A stretch of DNA of 64,000 bases from Tunturiibacter gelidiferens (lineage in GTDB: Bacteria; Acidobacteriota; Terriglobia; Terriglobales; Acidobacteriaceae). The position numbers were made by a program, and so were the translations under genes. This document shows, one piece after another, positions 17,599 through 27,541 of this stretch; the first letter of the stretch is position 1; each line of letters opens with the position of its first letter. Under the pieces are notes generated by a model. That model was given only the letters and a program-made list of their open reading frames with translations, had not been told where the DNA came from and ran no database searches. The stretch is taken from NCBI RefSeq assembly GCF_014201335.1, contig NZ_JACHEB010000003.1:124001-188000 (forward strand), written 5' to 3'.

Positions 17599-17964
17599 TC
17601 AACACGGAAGCCCGGAGATACAAGTATGTTCGGCAACTGCGATTTGGAGTGAGTCTTGGGATGGCGGTGCATCGCCAGCGAGATTCGAAAGTCTGGAAAG
17701 ATAGGCCCGCCATGTCGAATGGCGGCCCGTCAGCAAGCGATACTGGCGATCTTTCGTCACAGAGATGAGGTCGGCCCTCGCGAGTTCGCGAACATGGTGC
17801 GATGTGGTCGCGGCGGTCACAGAAAGTTGACCCGAGATGCTGCCGACGATCATTGGACCGTCCCGATAAATCAGCTCGAGTATCTGAAATCTCGTTTCAT
17901 CCGCGATGGCGCGGGAGATCAAATGCACTTGCGTAAGGCTCAATGCTTGCTGCGATCGCGGCAT
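17599..17964 (-). CDS. ArsR-family helix-turn-helix regulator
   Basis: A winged-helix protein with the ArsR pattern: LISRAIADETRFQILELIYRD in outline, then SISGQLSVTAATTSHHVRELARADLI (recognition helix core TAATTSHHVREL) and a beta-wing (VTKDRQYRLL). No obvious metal-binding Cys-x-Cys is present in the recognition region, so the signal is unlikely to be arsenite. The start at the internal Met (MPRSQQALSL) matches family length better than the open frame from 18012. It probably controls the neighbouring oxidoreductase genes. Confidence 0.87.
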   Translation of the reverse strand: MPRSQQALSLTQVHLISRAIADETRFQILELIYRDGPMIVGSISGQLSVTAATTSHHVRELARADLISVTKDRQYRLLTGRHSTWRAYLSRLSNLAGDAPPSQDSLQIAVAEHTCISGLPC

Positions 17965-17994
17965 AGCGGTCTCCGGTGGGATGTTCGACGAACG

Positions 17995-18023
17995 GACGGG
18001 CACCACCCGCAATGGTGCCCGTC
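17995..18023. terminator. Strong hairpin between tautomerase and ArsR genes
   Basis: An 11-bp perfect stem (GACGGGCACCA with TGGTGCCCGTC) and a seven-base loop lie 7 bases after the tautomerase stop and upstream of the ArsR start on the minus strand. A T-run is lacking, so it may terminate, attenuate or protect the transcript. Confidence 0.5.
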
Positions 18024-18029
18024 TGAACG

Positions 18030-18419
18030 TTAGTAAGCCTTCGCTGCGGAGAGGCCGTTTCCGAACGACCAGTCTTCGAGGTAGGTGTTCACATCGAGGG
18101 AGAGGAAAATGTCCTGCGGATTAATACCCGGACTCTTCGAAAGGTTCTCCGCGATACTGGCGTAGAGAGCGTCCTTCTCGCCGACACGTCGAGCGTCCGC
18201 CTTGATGTTCACGATCATGAAGTCATCAGAGCGCGGCACCTTCGTGACGAAGTTGCGATCAAACCGCAACTCACTGGGTTCCTTCTGTTCGAAGATCTGA
18301 AAGTGATCTCCCTCGGGCATGGCATACGACTTAACAAGGGCATCGTAGATCCCCTTGGAGACGGCGTCCAGGTATTCGGGCGATTTTCCTTTGAGCAGCG
18401 TTACGCGAACGAGTGGCAT
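18030..18419 (-). CDS. Tautomerase-superfamily protein
   Basis: The protein starts MPLVRVTLLKG, exposing the N-terminal proline that acts as the catalytic base in 4-oxalocrotonate tautomerase-like enzymes. Its 129 residues contain two beta-alpha-beta halves, as in the longer cis-CaaD/MSAD-like group. The start at 18419 is chosen for the Pro2; the open frame extends further upstream but is not family-like. It lies between the Old Yellow Enzyme and ArsR genes on the same strand and fits an electrophile-handling set. Confidence 0.88.
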   Translation of the reverse strand: MPLVRVTLLKGKSPEYLDAVSKGIYDALVKSYAMPEGDHFQIFEQKEPSELRFDRNFVTKVPRSDDFMIVNIKADARRVGEKDALYASIAENLSKSPGINPQDIFLSLDVNTYLEDWSFGNGLSAAKAY

Positions 18420-18542
18420 AAAGACTCCTGATTCATCGAACTGTGGAAGTACCCATGGACATAGAAGCCCGAGACGCGAACCTCCTCTGCGGAATTCCTC
18501 TAGGGACAGTCCTCCATTTAGGAGAACTGGTCCCATAGCGGG

Positions 18543-19679
18543 CTAGTGGCTGCCGGCGGAGGATGCCGCAGCGACCGACTCTTGATAGAACGGGTAATCG
18601 TTGTAGCCGCGCGCATCGCCGCCGTAGAAGCGCGAGCGATCGTACTTGTTTAGCGGAAGGTTGTTCTTCAGACGTTCGGGGAGGTCTGGATTCGCGGAGT
18701 AGAACCGGCCAAACGCAACAAGGTCCGCTTCGCCGCGTTCGAGGATCGCCTCAGCACTTTGACGATTGAAGCCACCAGCTGCGATGAGAGTGCCCTTGTA
18801 GACTTTGCGAAGGTGTGCGGACGCGATAGGAGCCATCTTGTCGGCGTCTTCTTTCGAGTGGTCACCGACGATGCGGGGCTCGACGACGTGAAACCACGCG
18901 AGCTCAAATTCATTCAGACGACCCGCCAAGTAACTGAAGAGGGCGTCCGGGTTGCTGTCGCCCATTTCGTTGAATTCACCGCTCGGTGTGACGCGGACAC
19001 CCACTCGACCCGGTCCCCACACTGATACTGCCGCCGCGACAACCTCAAGCAGGAACCGCGTTCTGTTTTCGAGGGAACCGCCGTATGCGTCGGTGCGTTT
19101 GTTCGAGGTGTCCTCCAGAAACTGATCGAGGAGGTAGCCGTTGGCGCTGTGAAGCTCTATGCCGTCGAATCCTGCTTTCTTGGCGCGCTCAGCCGCTGCC
19201 CGAAACTCTTCAACCACGCCGGCAATCTCTCCAAGCTCCAGGGCGCGCGCGGGAGAAGCAACGACCTCGCCCTCGCGTGTTGCTGCATGCCCGGTAAATG
19301 GGACTTCAGAAGGTGCCACAGGTGCTTCACCGTTGGGCTGCAGCGAAAAGTGCGACACTCGGCCGCCATGATAGAGCTGAGCGAAGATCAAGCCGCCCTT
19401 TGCGTGGACGGCATCTGCGATCTTTTTGAACCCCGGAATGAAGCGATCGTCATGGATGCCAGGAGCGCCCTGATAGGAGTTGCCTTTTGGCGAGACCACA
19501 GAGCCTTCCATAATCAAGAGGGCATTCTTGGATGCCCGCTGCCCGTAGTGCTCTACCATGATGTCGCTCACGGTGTCGTCCGCGTTCGACCGCATGCGAG
19601 TCATCGGCGCCATCACGACGCGATGTGCCAACGTAAAGGGACCAACCGATACTTTTGAGAATAGCTTTGACGTGCTCAT
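18543..19679 (-). CDS. Old Yellow Enzyme family ene-reductase (NemA-like)
   Basis: A flavin-dependent alkene reductase of 378 residues. Landmarks are VVMAPMTRMRSN near the N-terminus, FAQLYHGGR, the substrate-binding His/Asn pair in LHSANGYLLDQFL, KRTDAYGGSLENRTRF, and the FMN-phosphate region LIAAGGF..DLVAFGR. Such enzymes reduce enones, nitroesters and quinones with NADPH. The gene heads the minus-strand group with the tautomerase and ArsR. Confidence 0.95.
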   Translation of the reverse strand: MSTSKLFSKVSVGPFTLAHRVVMAPMTRMRSNADDTVSDIMVEHYGQRASKNALLIMEGSVVSPKGNSYQGAPGIHDDRFIPGFKKIADAVHAKGGLIFAQLYHGGRVSHFSLQPNGEAPVAPSEVPFTGHAATREGEVVASPARALELGEIAGVVEEFRAAAERAKKAGFDGIELHSANGYLLDQFLEDTSNKRTDAYGGSLENRTRFLLEVVAAAVSVWGPGRVGVRVTPSGEFNEMGDSNPDALFSYLAGRLNEFELAWFHVVEPRIVGDHSKEDADKMAPIASAHLRKVYKGTLIAAGGFNRQSAEAILERGEADLVAFGRFYSANPDLPERLKNNLPLNKYDRSRFYGGDARGYNDYPFYQESVAAASSAGSH

Positions 19680-20000
19680 AAAAACTCCTTCTTGGGGGTG
19701 TCGCTAAGTGTGTTGTGTTTCAAATTCTGTTCGGGGCTAGCAACGACTGCACTGCATGTTCGCCCTAGCCAGAGGTCGAGAGAACTGAGCACCACGGCGT
19801 AGTGTGTGCATTAATGTGATGTACAAAAGCACAATAAGATCCATCATTTTCTCCTTCTCCTTTCTCAAGCGGCGATGAACCCAAAAGGGAGCCACAAGCG
19901 GTGTGTGTCGGTTGCGAATTTCTATGCGTTGGCATGAGGCAAGCGTAGACAGACGGTGCCGCACGATATAGCAACAAAAAGCTACTTTTGCGGATTTCAA
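19680..20000. other. Intergenic region upstream of the ene-reductase gene
   Basis: About 320 bases lie between the Rrf2 stop and the Old Yellow Enzyme start. It should carry the ene-reductase promoter. It holds one very short minus-strand frame with a strong ribosome-binding site (see 19737-19847); nothing else was recognised. Confidence 0.5.
19737..19847 (-). CDS. Possible 36-residue leader peptide or small membrane protein
   Basis: AAAGGAGAAGGAGAAA stands just before tandem ATG codons. The frame encodes MMDLIVLLYITLMHTLRRG and then a basic tail, 36 residues in all, with a short hydrophobic helix. It lies upstream of the ene-reductase gene on the same strand. Only the ribosome-binding site supports it; no homologue is known to me. 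Confidence 0.3.
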   Translation of the reverse strand: MMDLIVLLYITLMHTLRRGAQFSRPLARANMQCSRC

Positions 20001-20447
20001 CTACTTGGCTTGACGCGTCTGTTTCCCTGGAAGTCTGACTCGTTGGACCATGTCTGCGAGAGTGGTTCTCGCAAGGACCTGCTCGAAACTGTTCTGCGCT
20101 TCAGGCAGGATATCCAGCATGATCTTCTTGATGTTCGAACTCGTACGGCAAGTCTTCTCCACTGGATAGTTATGTACCGCGAATGTTGCCGGTGCTTCGC
20201 TTGCTCGGTAGATATCAGCGAGCGTGATCGCCGCTGCTGGTCGAGCCAGCACACAGAATCCGTGCTTGCCGCGTGTCGCCACTACAAGTCCAGCCTTCAC
20301 AAGCTTGGAGAGCGATTTCCGGACGAATGTGGGCTCAGTGTTGACGCTTTCCGCCAAAAACGCGGAGTTCACGTGCTCGTCGTTGTGGTCGGCTAACGCC
20401 GTCATGATGTGTGCAGCCACTGAGAACTGAAAGCTCGTCGTTGCCAT
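20001..20447 (-). CDS. Rrf2-family transcriptional regulator (YwnA-like)
   Basis: The 148-residue protein has the Rrf2 winged helix: FSVAAHIMTALADH, SAFLAESVNTEPTFVRKSL and AGLVVATRGKHGF with the ITLADIYRA helix. Only one Cys (KTCRTSS) lies where Fe-S Rrf2 proteins have three, so it is probably a redox- or thiol-sensing member of the YwnA/HypR sort rather than an Fe-S protein. It lies upstream of the ene-reductase gene on the same strand and could regulate it. Confidence 0.88.
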   Translation of the reverse strand: MATTSFQFSVAAHIMTALADHNDEHVNSAFLAESVNTEPTFVRKSLSKLVKAGLVVATRGKHGFCVLARPAAAITLADIYRASEAPATFAVHNYPVEKTCRTSSNIKKIMLDILPEAQNSFEQVLARTTLADMVQRVRLPGKQTRQAK

Positions 20448-20504
20448 AATGTGTTTTTGATGCTCACATTATCGTCCAGGATTCAAGCGTTCGGATCCAT
20501 GGCG

Positions 20505-21926
20505 CTATTTCCATCCCCCTCCGAGCGCAACATAAAGCTGGACTATAGAAAGCGCCTCAACCTCTTGAGCTTGAGAAAGGCTCAACTGCGCCTCGTACAG
20601 GTCAGTGTCGGTTGTGAGCACCTCAAGATAGCTGGTGTCACCGCCAGAGTACCGAATCCTTGCCAGACGGACGGCATCCGTTGCCGATTCGACCTGCTGT
20701 GCCTTGGAGCTTCTGCGTTCCCGAACTTCGCGGTAGCTTGCTAGAGAACTTGACACATCTTTGAGGGCATTCAGGATGGTCTTTCTGTACTCCAAGAGCA
20801 TCTCTTGCTGCTGCTGTTGCGATAGGTGGTAGTTGCTTCGAATCCTTCCCCCGTCAAAGACGGGTTCTGAGAGCGAAGCGGCAGCATACCAATAGGTACT
20901 CTTACCGGAGAGGACAGACTGGAGCTGACTGCTAGCCGCTCCTCCGAGGCTGCTTAGCGAGATGTTGGGGAAGAACTGAGCTTTGGCGACGCCAATCCTT
21001 GCGTTTGCCGCAATAAGGCGCTGCTCAGCCTGTTGGATGTCGGGTCTGCGTTCGAGCAATTCCGAGGGAACACCCACGGGCACCTGTCCCGGATGCGGTT
21101 GCTCTCCGACAGATAATCCGCGGGTCACGTCTCCAGGATTACGTCCAAGGAGCAGGCTCAGTATGTTCTCTTGAAGCGCGATCTGTCTGCGAAGCTCAGG
21201 AAGATTTGCTTCCGCTGCATGAAGGAGCTCCTCTGCCTGCCGGGTGTCGGCGAGGGATCCGGCACCGTACTTCTGAAGCGTCGCAACCAATTTCAGGGAA
21301 TCGGTTCTTGCTTCGATTGTCTTGTTTGTAATCTCCAGTTGCGCGTCGAGGCTCCTAAGCTGAAAGTAGGCTTCGGCCACGTCTTCGACAATCGCAACCC
21401 GAGTAGCCCGCTGTGCCCAACCAGTCGCCAGCAGGTCAGCCCGAGCCGCTTCAGACTGGCGTCGATAGAGGCCCCAGAAGTCCAGGTTCCAAGCCGCTGA
21501 GGCACTCGGTCCTCCGCCATTGAAGAACGTGGCACTCTTCGCTCCGTCGGAGTTCTTGGTTGCAAACGAAGCAGGAAGCTGGAGCGCAGAATAGGATCCT
21601 CCCGCGCTCACACTCGGATATTGCTGGGAACGAGCGATACCGAGCTGAGATTGGGCTTCAAGAACTCGTTCTGCGGCGATTTTAAGGTCCAGGTTGTTAT
21701 CTAAGGCTTCCTTTACGAGGGACTGGAGCGCGGGATCGCCAAAGATGGAGGTCCACTGCTGATCGGCAATGGTCGTCGTTCCTCCGGCGGCGATCTCGGG
21801 TGCAAGCGCTCCACGAAAATCGGCCGGTGTAGAGACGGTGGGGCGCTTGTAGTTGGGACCAGCTTTGCATCCCACTATGAGGAGAAGGCCCGCGAGTAAC
21901 GTCGTCGATAGAAGTGTCTTTTTCAT
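20505..21926 (-). CDS. RND efflux outer-membrane lipoprotein (OprM/NodT family)
   Basis: The protein forms the outer-membrane exit duct of a tripartite pump. MKKTLLSTTLLAGLLLIVGC ends in a lipobox (the Cys is lipidated) and PNYKRP follows, as in OprM homologues. Two homologous halves with long coiled-coil helices are visible, along with IAAERVLEAQSQLGIARSQ and the characteristic GVPSELLERRPDIQQAEQRL. The Met at 21926 is preferred to that at 21941 because it begins the signal peptide. It is the last gene of the efflux operon. Confidence 0.95.
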   Translation of the reverse strand: MKKTLLSTTLLAGLLLIVGCKAGPNYKRPTVSTPADFRGALAPEIAAGGTTTIADQQWTSIFGDPALQSLVKEALDNNLDLKIAAERVLEAQSQLGIARSQQYPSVSAGGSYSALQLPASFATKNSDGAKSATFFNGGGPSASAAWNLDFWGLYRRQSEAARADLLATGWAQRATRVAIVEDVAEAYFQLRSLDAQLEITNKTIEARTDSLKLVATLQKYGAGSLADTRQAEELLHAAEANLPELRRQIALQENILSLLLGRNPGDVTRGLSVGEQPHPGQVPVGVPSELLERRPDIQQAEQRLIAANARIGVAKAQFFPNISLSSLGGAASSQLQSVLSGKSTYWYAAASLSEPVFDGGRIRSNYHLSQQQQQEMLLEYRKTILNALKDVSSSLASYREVRERRSSKAQQVESATDAVRLARIRYSGGDTSYLEVLTTDTDLYEAQLSLSQAQEVEALSIVQLYVALGGGWK

Positions 21927-21965
21927 GCCTGCTGCCCTCATTGGTCTAATCCGTGGTGCGCACCG

Positions 21966-23216
21966 CTAATTGCGAATCTCGACATGTTCGCCCTCAGTCA
22001 GCAGGTCGTTCGGCGTGGTAACAAGCGCCTCATTGCCCTGAAGCCCGCCGATAACCTCAATCGTGGTGCCCAAATCTTTCCCTATTACCACGGGGAGGAA
22101 GTGGATGGTATGGTCCGCACTTACTGTCACCACATGGGTACCGGCATGATCAATTACCAGCGAGCTAGTTGGAATGATGGTGGACTGGCGCTGCTGAGGC
22201 AGGGTGAACTTCACTTGCGCGTACATACCGGCTAGAAGCGATCCGTCGCGATTGTCGACCTGGACTTCAGTCAACATCGTTCTCGCCGCTCCGTCCAAAG
22301 ACGTCGCGTTCCGGATAATCGTGCCCGTGTACTTCTTACCCGAGCGTTCTTTGACATCCAGCAAGACAGTCTGTCCATTGGCTATGTTCATCGCCTCAGA
22401 CTGCGGTACATCGATTTGAATGCGCAGCGTGTCGCTTTGGGCAATGCTGAACAACGGCTTCGGTGCATCTTTACCCGTGCTCACCAGGTCTCCTCGTTCG
22501 ATGTTTCGAGCGGTAATCACACCGGAAAAGGGAGCGACGATACGCTCGAACCCTTGGATCTGTTGCAACCGGCTCACGTTGGCACTGTTTGCTGTCACGT
22601 TCGCTTCGGCGGCTGTGACGTTGGCTTCCGCGGCTGCTACATCAGCAACCCGTGCGTCGAATGTCTGCACAGCCGCATCTACGACTTGCTGCGAGATGGC
22701 ATGTTGCTCTCCGAGCGGAACATCCCGTTCCTTGGTAAGGCGGCTTAGTTCTACATTCGCCTTCGCTTGCCCAAGGGCGGCTTTGGCCTGCAGAACCGAT
22801 GCCTGCGCCTGTGCGAACGCTGCCCGAGCCTGGAGCAGTTGCTGATCAACTTCAGGGGCGGAGATCACCGCGAGGAGTTCGCCGGCTCTCACCTTGCTGC
22901 CAATGTCGACGTTCCGGCGTTCGACATAACCGTCGATCCGGGCATACAGATTCGCCGTGTACAACGGTTGAATGTTTCCAGGTAGAAAAAGCTCGGACGT
23001 GGGCTCTCCCTTCGCGGGGTGAGTGATGCCGACCACTGGGTGGGTAGCAGCTGCCTCGTTCACAGCTGCCAACGCTTCGCGGTCCCGTGCGAATCGCGGA
23101 AAGATGCCGATAGCGATTAGAACGAGAACAAGGACGACCGCACCGGTTACCCGGACGACAATGGCAGATCTCTTACCGGTTGCCTGCGTGGAAGTATTCA
23201 TAGTCTGCTGCGTCAT
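21966..23216 (-). CDS. RND efflux periplasmic adaptor (membrane fusion protein)
   Basis: An N-terminal anchor helix (VTGAVVLVLVLIAIGIF) is followed by a lipoyl half (GYVERRNVDIGSKVRAGELL), a long alpha-helical hairpin full of Ala and Gln (QARAAFAQAQASVLQAKAAL), the second lipoyl half (VAPFSGVITARNIERGDLV) and beta-barrel domains. This is the adaptor that bridges the inner-membrane pump and OprM-like duct. Its start overlaps the pump stop by four bases (ATGA), showing translational coupling. Confidence 0.96.
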   Translation of the reverse strand: MTQQTMNTSTQATGKRSAIVVRVTGAVVLVLVLIAIGIFPRFARDREALAAVNEAAATHPVVGITHPAKGEPTSELFLPGNIQPLYTANLYARIDGYVERRNVDIGSKVRAGELLAVISAPEVDQQLLQARAAFAQAQASVLQAKAALGQAKANVELSRLTKERDVPLGEQHAISQQVVDAAVQTFDARVADVAAAEANVTAAEANVTANSANVSRLQQIQGFERIVAPFSGVITARNIERGDLVSTGKDAPKPLFSIAQSDTLRIQIDVPQSEAMNIANGQTVLLDVKERSGKKYTGTIIRNATSLDGAARTMLTEVQVDNRDGSLLAGMYAQVKFTLPQQRQSTIIPTSSLVIDHAGTHVVTVSADHTIHFLPVVIGKDLGTTIEVIGGLQGNEALVTTPNDLLTEGEHVEIRN

Positions 23217-26200
23217 GCTGCCTCCTGTTGGCTGCTCGCGTTACGTCCATGGATCAGGGTGAACATCAATGGAACAAAGAAGAGAGTGGCGAATGTTGCA
23301 ACGGTGAGGCCACCAATGACGGCACGCGCCAGAGGCGCATTCTGTTCACCGCCTTCTCCGAGTCCGAGGGCCATCGGGAGCATTCCGACGATCATGGCGA
23401 ATGCCGTCATAATGATCGGGCGAAGGCGCGTGAACCCTGCCGTTACGGCGGCTTCCAGTGGAGCCTCGCCCTTATCGCGCATGACTTCATTTGCGAACGT
23501 GACGAGAAGAATCGAATTCGCCGTTGCGACACCGATGGACATGATCGCGCCCATGAGACTTGGCACGTTAAAGGTCGTCTGCGTGAGAAACAGTGCCCAG
23601 ACGATACCTGTGAAAGCACCGGGGAGAGCACAGATGATGATGAAGGGATCGAGCCAACTCTGGTAATTGACCACCATCAGCAGATAGACCATGAGGGCGG
23701 CAAATGTCAGACCGAGACCCAACCGGGTAAAAGCTTCATTCATACTCTCGACTTGCCCTCGCACGATGATCTTCGTTCCCGGAGGAAGGTTTTTGCTCTC
23801 TTCAGCGACAATCCGTTTCACTCGGGCGGCTACCGATCCTAAGTCGCTGTCCTGGACATTCGCAAAGATGTCGAAGACCGGCTGCCCATTGTGATGGTTC
23901 ACGTTCACGGGGAGCACAGCTGGAGTGATCGTCGACATGTTGCCCAATATCTCACTTCTGTTGCTGATCGTCCGTAACGGAATAGGAGTGTTTTGTAGGG
24001 CATTGATGGAATTCAGGGTCGGCTGAGGCGTTTGAGCGGCAACCCAATATGTAAAGCCCGTTTTAGGGTCAAACCAGAAGTTTGGTTGCACCGCAACGCT
24101 GGACGCCAGGGACACATAAATGCTGTTCGCCACATCTTCTTGCGTTAGACCGAATTGCGCGGCGCGAACACGATCGACGTCAACGTGGAGATCTGGTGCG
24201 TCCACGACCTGGTGCAGATGAACATCGACCGCACCTTGGACACCGGCGAGGCGCTGCCGAAGTTTGCGGGCGATATCGTAGTTCGCTGGGTCGTACCCTT
24301 GAACCTGCACATCGATAGGTGACGGTAGTCCGAAGTTCAAGATTTGCGTGACGATGTCAGCCGGTTGAAAGAAGAACGTGAGATCAGGAAACTGGTTTTG
24401 CAACTGAGAACGAAGTTGCTTCACGTACTTCTCGCTGGGACCGTGGTGTTTCTCGTCGAGCGAGATGAGGATCTCGCCGTCGGCACTGCTGATCGTTGCG
24501 CCGTCTCCGAAAGCGTAGTCAAAGGTCTCTGGAGTCAGTCCGATGTTGTCGATCATGAGATCCAGCTCTTTAGGTGGGATCGTCTTTTTGATCTCCGCCT
24601 CAACCTCGCTGAAAAGCACCTTCGTTGTCTCGACCCGAGTCCCGGGTTGGGCTCGCACGTGCAATCTGATTTGCCCAGCATCGACGGCTGGGAAGAAGTC
24701 ACGACCAACCAGTGGAAGGATGAGGAACGCGGTAGACATGATCGCAATCGACGCAATGAGAGAAATCCGCTTGTGGCCAAGCACGAGCCGTAGGGTGTTC
24801 GTATAGCGGTCCTGAACCCAGGAATATCCTTCATTGAAACGATCATGCAATCGTCTGAAAAAACCGCGGTTCAGGGAGCTATCTTCTACACCTGTTTCGT
24901 GTCCGGCGATATTCTCGGCTCCTAACAGGAAATGTGCCATGACCGGAACGAGCGTCCGAGAGAGGATGTAGGAAGCAAGCATCGCAAAGACGACCGCCAG
25001 CGCCATGGGAGTGAAGAGGTACTTTGCTGGCCCGGTCAGAAACACTACAGAGACAAAGACGATGCAGATGGTCAGGGTGGAGACAAGGGTGGGAGCGGCG
25101 ATCTCTGACGCACCTATGAGGACAGCTTCATAAAGAGATTGACCGTCCATATGCCTGTGGATGTTCTCGATCGTGACTGTTGCGTCGTCAACCAGGATGC
25201 CGATGGCGAGTGCGAGTCCGCCCAAGGTCATCGTGTTCATCGTTTCCCCAAAGGCACTGAGAATGATGATGGAACTCAAGATGGAGAGGGGGATCGAAAT
25301 CGCAATGATTAACGTGCTGCGCCAACTTCCAAGGAAAAGAAGAATCATCAATCCAGTAAGACCGGCAGCGATGATCCCCTCTCGCAGGATACCCTTGATC
25401 GAGGCGCGAACAAATACCGACTGATCGAACAGTTCGCTGATCTTCATGCCTTTAGGGGCGGCGGCGCGAGAGGCAGGGAGGACATCATTTTTGATTTGGT
25501 TGACGATATCCAGCGTTGAAACGGAGCCCGTCTTCATGATGGGCATGAGGACCGCCGTCTTACCATTCGCCCGGACAACGCTTTGCTGCACCGACCATCC
25601 ATCGCGGACGTGCGCTACATCACGCATATAAACCAGAGAGCCATTGATGGTTTTGATTGGAACATCATTGAGGCTGAGCGCCGCGATCGGACTTGAGTTT
25701 GTGCTCACGCTGTACTCCCGAGTTCCAATCTTTGCGGAGCCGGAAGGTAGCGTTAGGTTTTGCGCGTTGATCGCCGTTACAACGTCCGCAGGGCTCAACC
25801 CCTTCGCAAGAAGGGCATTCTGATCCAGGTCGACCATGATCTGGCGCGCGACACCACCAAACGGAGTCGGCAGAAGTGTTCCAGGAACAACCGATAGCTG
25901 TTGACGCATCCTGAAGAGTCCGTAATCGTACAGTTCCGACTCTGAAAGGGTGTCACTCGACAGCGAAACTTGAATGATTGGCACCGTCGAAGCACTGAAC
26001 CGGAGAATCCAAGGTGGGTTTACTCCGGGTGGCATTCGGAACTTGATCGATTGCACTGCGGCGCCTACTTGCGCCATAGCCGCATCGATGTGGACTTGCG
26101 GCTGGAAAGAGATCTTGATGACGCTCGCACCCTTGATCGTCTGCGAGTCAATCGCCTTCACATCGTTGACGACTGCCATCACGAACTCGCTGAAGTTTGT

Positions 26201-26389
26201 GATCCGTCCTTCCATTTCTTTTGCGGAAAGGCCGTTGTACGTCCAGATGACGGTGACGACTGGAATGTCGATGTTGGGGAAAACGTCAGTCGGCGTGGTC
26301 GCGATCGACGAGACACCGAGAACCAAGATGAGGATCGCCGCAACCACGAAAGTGTAGGGGCGCTTCAGAGCGAGCTTTACTATCCACAT
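23213..26389 (-). CDS. RND family efflux transporter, inner-membrane pump
   Basis: A 1058-residue RND permease with twelve membrane helices and two large periplasmic loops. Typical marks are TTPTDVFPNIDIPVVTVIW at the start, GLALAIGILVDDATVTIENI in helix 4 with the proton-relay aspartates, and GVATANSILLVTFANEV near the end. The sequence type is close to Acidobacteriota multidrug/solvent pumps. It is the first gene of the pump-adaptor-duct operon. Confidence 0.97.
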   Translation of the reverse strand: MWIVKLALKRPYTFVVAAILILVLGVSSIATTPTDVFPNIDIPVVTVIWTYNGLSAKEMEGRITNFSEFVMAVVNDVKAIDSQTIKGASVIKISFQPQVHIDAAMAQVGAAVQSIKFRMPPGVNPPWILRFSASTVPIIQVSLSSDTLSESELYDYGLFRMRQQLSVVPGTLLPTPFGGVARQIMVDLDQNALLAKGLSPADVVTAINAQNLTLPSGSAKIGTREYSVSTNSSPIAALSLNDVPIKTINGSLVYMRDVAHVRDGWSVQQSVVRANGKTAVLMPIMKTGSVSTLDIVNQIKNDVLPASRAAAPKGMKISELFDQSVFVRASIKGILREGIIAAGLTGLMILLFLGSWRSTLIIAISIPLSILSSIIILSAFGETMNTMTLGGLALAIGILVDDATVTIENIHRHMDGQSLYEAVLIGASEIAAPTLVSTLTICIVFVSVVFLTGPAKYLFTPMALAVVFAMLASYILSRTLVPVMAHFLLGAENIAGHETGVEDSSLNRGFFRRLHDRFNEGYSWVQDRYTNTLRLVLGHKRISLIASIAIMSTAFLILPLVGRDFFPAVDAGQIRLHVRAQPGTRVETTKVLFSEVEAEIKKTIPPKELDLMIDNIGLTPETFDYAFGDGATISSADGEILISLDEKHHGPSEKYVKQLRSQLQNQFPDLTFFFQPADIVTQILNFGLPSPIDVQVQGYDPANYDIARKLRQRLAGVQGAVDVHLHQVVDAPDLHVDVDRVRAAQFGLTQEDVANSIYVSLASSVAVQPNFWFDPKTGFTYWVAAQTPQPTLNSINALQNTPIPLRTISNRSEILGNMSTITPAVLPVNVNHHNGQPVFDIFANVQDSDLGSVAARVKRIVAEESKNLPPGTKIIVRGQVESMNEAFTRLGLGLTFAALMVYLLMVVNYQSWLDPFIIICALPGAFTGIVWALFLTQTTFNVPSLMGAIMSIGVATANSILLVTFANEVMRDKGEAPLEAAVTAGFTRLRPIIMTAFAMIVGMLPMALGLGEGGEQNAPLARAVIGGLTVATFATLFFVPLMFTLIHGRNASSQQEAA

Positions 26390-26434
26390 GATAAGTTCTC
26401 CATCAGACGTAAACGTTGAAAGGTTGACAAAATG

Positions 26435-26447
26435 TGTTTATGAAACA
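26435..26447. promoter_or_regulatory. Small palindrome upstream of the RND operon
   Basis: TGTTTATGAAACA has five-base inverted arms and lies about 45 bases before the pump start codon. It could be a binding site for a repressor such as the TetR protein encoded at 29310, but arms this short occur by chance. Confidence 0.3.
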
Positions 26448-26680
26448 TGCAAAATGGAGCACGGTTTGCTGCGTGTGGACGAAACCGTGAAGCTCATCGC
26501 AACGCTACGGTTGCCACCAAGCCTGTCATTGGACTTGAGCCCTAGGGAATCGCTTGGCCGGTGGATAGAAACAAAAGCTCAGATAGAGCCGTTTTCATCG
26601 CGGATCGCGGACTCGCCTTCACTTCGAGGACAAGGACTCGCCGCTTCGGATTGAAGCGGCGAGCGCCAGGTAATGAAGAG

Positions 26681-27412
26681 TTAGATCTGAGCGGTGCCGC
26701 CATCGACGAACAACTCGATACCGTTCACAAAGCTGGAGTCGTTCGATGCGAGGAACAATGCGACCGTGGCGATTTCCTCCGGACGACCAATTTCCCCACG
26801 GGGCACGAGCGACGCGAACATTGCCTTCGCATCCGGACCCAAGGGATCCAGAATCGGAGTATCAATGGTCCCAGGACTCAAGATATTCACTCGAATGTTG
26901 CGCTCCTTGAGATCTACGAGCCAGGTCCGAGCGAAAGATCGCACGGCAGCCTTCGTGGCGCTGTAAACGCTGAATGCCGGGAAGCCCTTGATGCTGGCAA
27001 TCGAGCCATTCAAGAAGATCGATCCGCCGTCGGTGAACAGCGGAAGCGCCTTTTGGACGGTGAACAGGGTGCCGCGAACGTTGAGATCAAAGTGCTTATC
27101 GAAGTGTTCCTCGGTGACTTCACCTATCTTCGCGAACTCTCCGAGGCCTGCGCTTGCGAAAAGGACGTCGATCTTTCCCTTTTCTTTCTTGACGATCTCG
27201 TAGAGACGATCAAGATCGACCAGCTTGGATGCATCGCCCTGGACACCGGTGACATTGCGCCCAATCGCTTTGACCGCTTCATCGAGCTTGTCTTGGCGAC
27301 GGCCTGTAATGAACACATAAGCGCCTTCCTCTACAAATAGCTTGGCAGTTGCCAAGGCCATTCCTGATGTTGCCGCGGTAATGACCGCGACCTTACCGTC
27401 TAATTTTCCCAT
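26681..27412 (-). CDS. Short-chain dehydrogenase/reductase
   Basis: A classical SDR of about 243 residues: a variant cofactor loop [13 protein letters not shown], the NAG-equivalent ASAGLGE, the catalytic YSATK motif with upstream Ser (NGSIASIKG), and a C-terminal FVDGG. The start at 27412 ([12 protein letters not shown]) has GGATGAA before it and matches family length; the open frame from 27469 does not. Substrate unknown. Confidence 0.9.
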   Translation of the reverse strand: MGKLDGKVAVITAATSGMALATAKLFVEEGAYVFITGRRQDKLDEAVKAIGRNVTGVQGDASKLVDLDRLYEIVKKEKGKIDVLFASAGLGEFAKIGEVTEEHFDKHFDLNVRGTLFTVQKALPLFTDGGSIFLNGSIASIKGFPAFSVYSATKAAVRSFARTWLVDLKERNIRVNILSPGTIDTPILDPLGPDAKAMFASLVPRGEIGRPEEIATVALFLASNDSSFVNGIELFVDGGTAQI

Positions 27413-27541
27413 TGATTCATCCTTTCGCATTTCGAACACTGCTATCGGTTTTCCGTAGGTTGTCGACACGCATCAACATAGATTCCGAGTCTTTGGATTA
27501 AGATTCAAAAATGACCGGTCGTCTACAGCGCAACTATTTCA

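Noticed and set aside
26420..26460. TTGACA as a plus-strand promoter near the RND start
   Set aside because: No plus-strand gene lies downstream and no -10 at proper distance was convincing.
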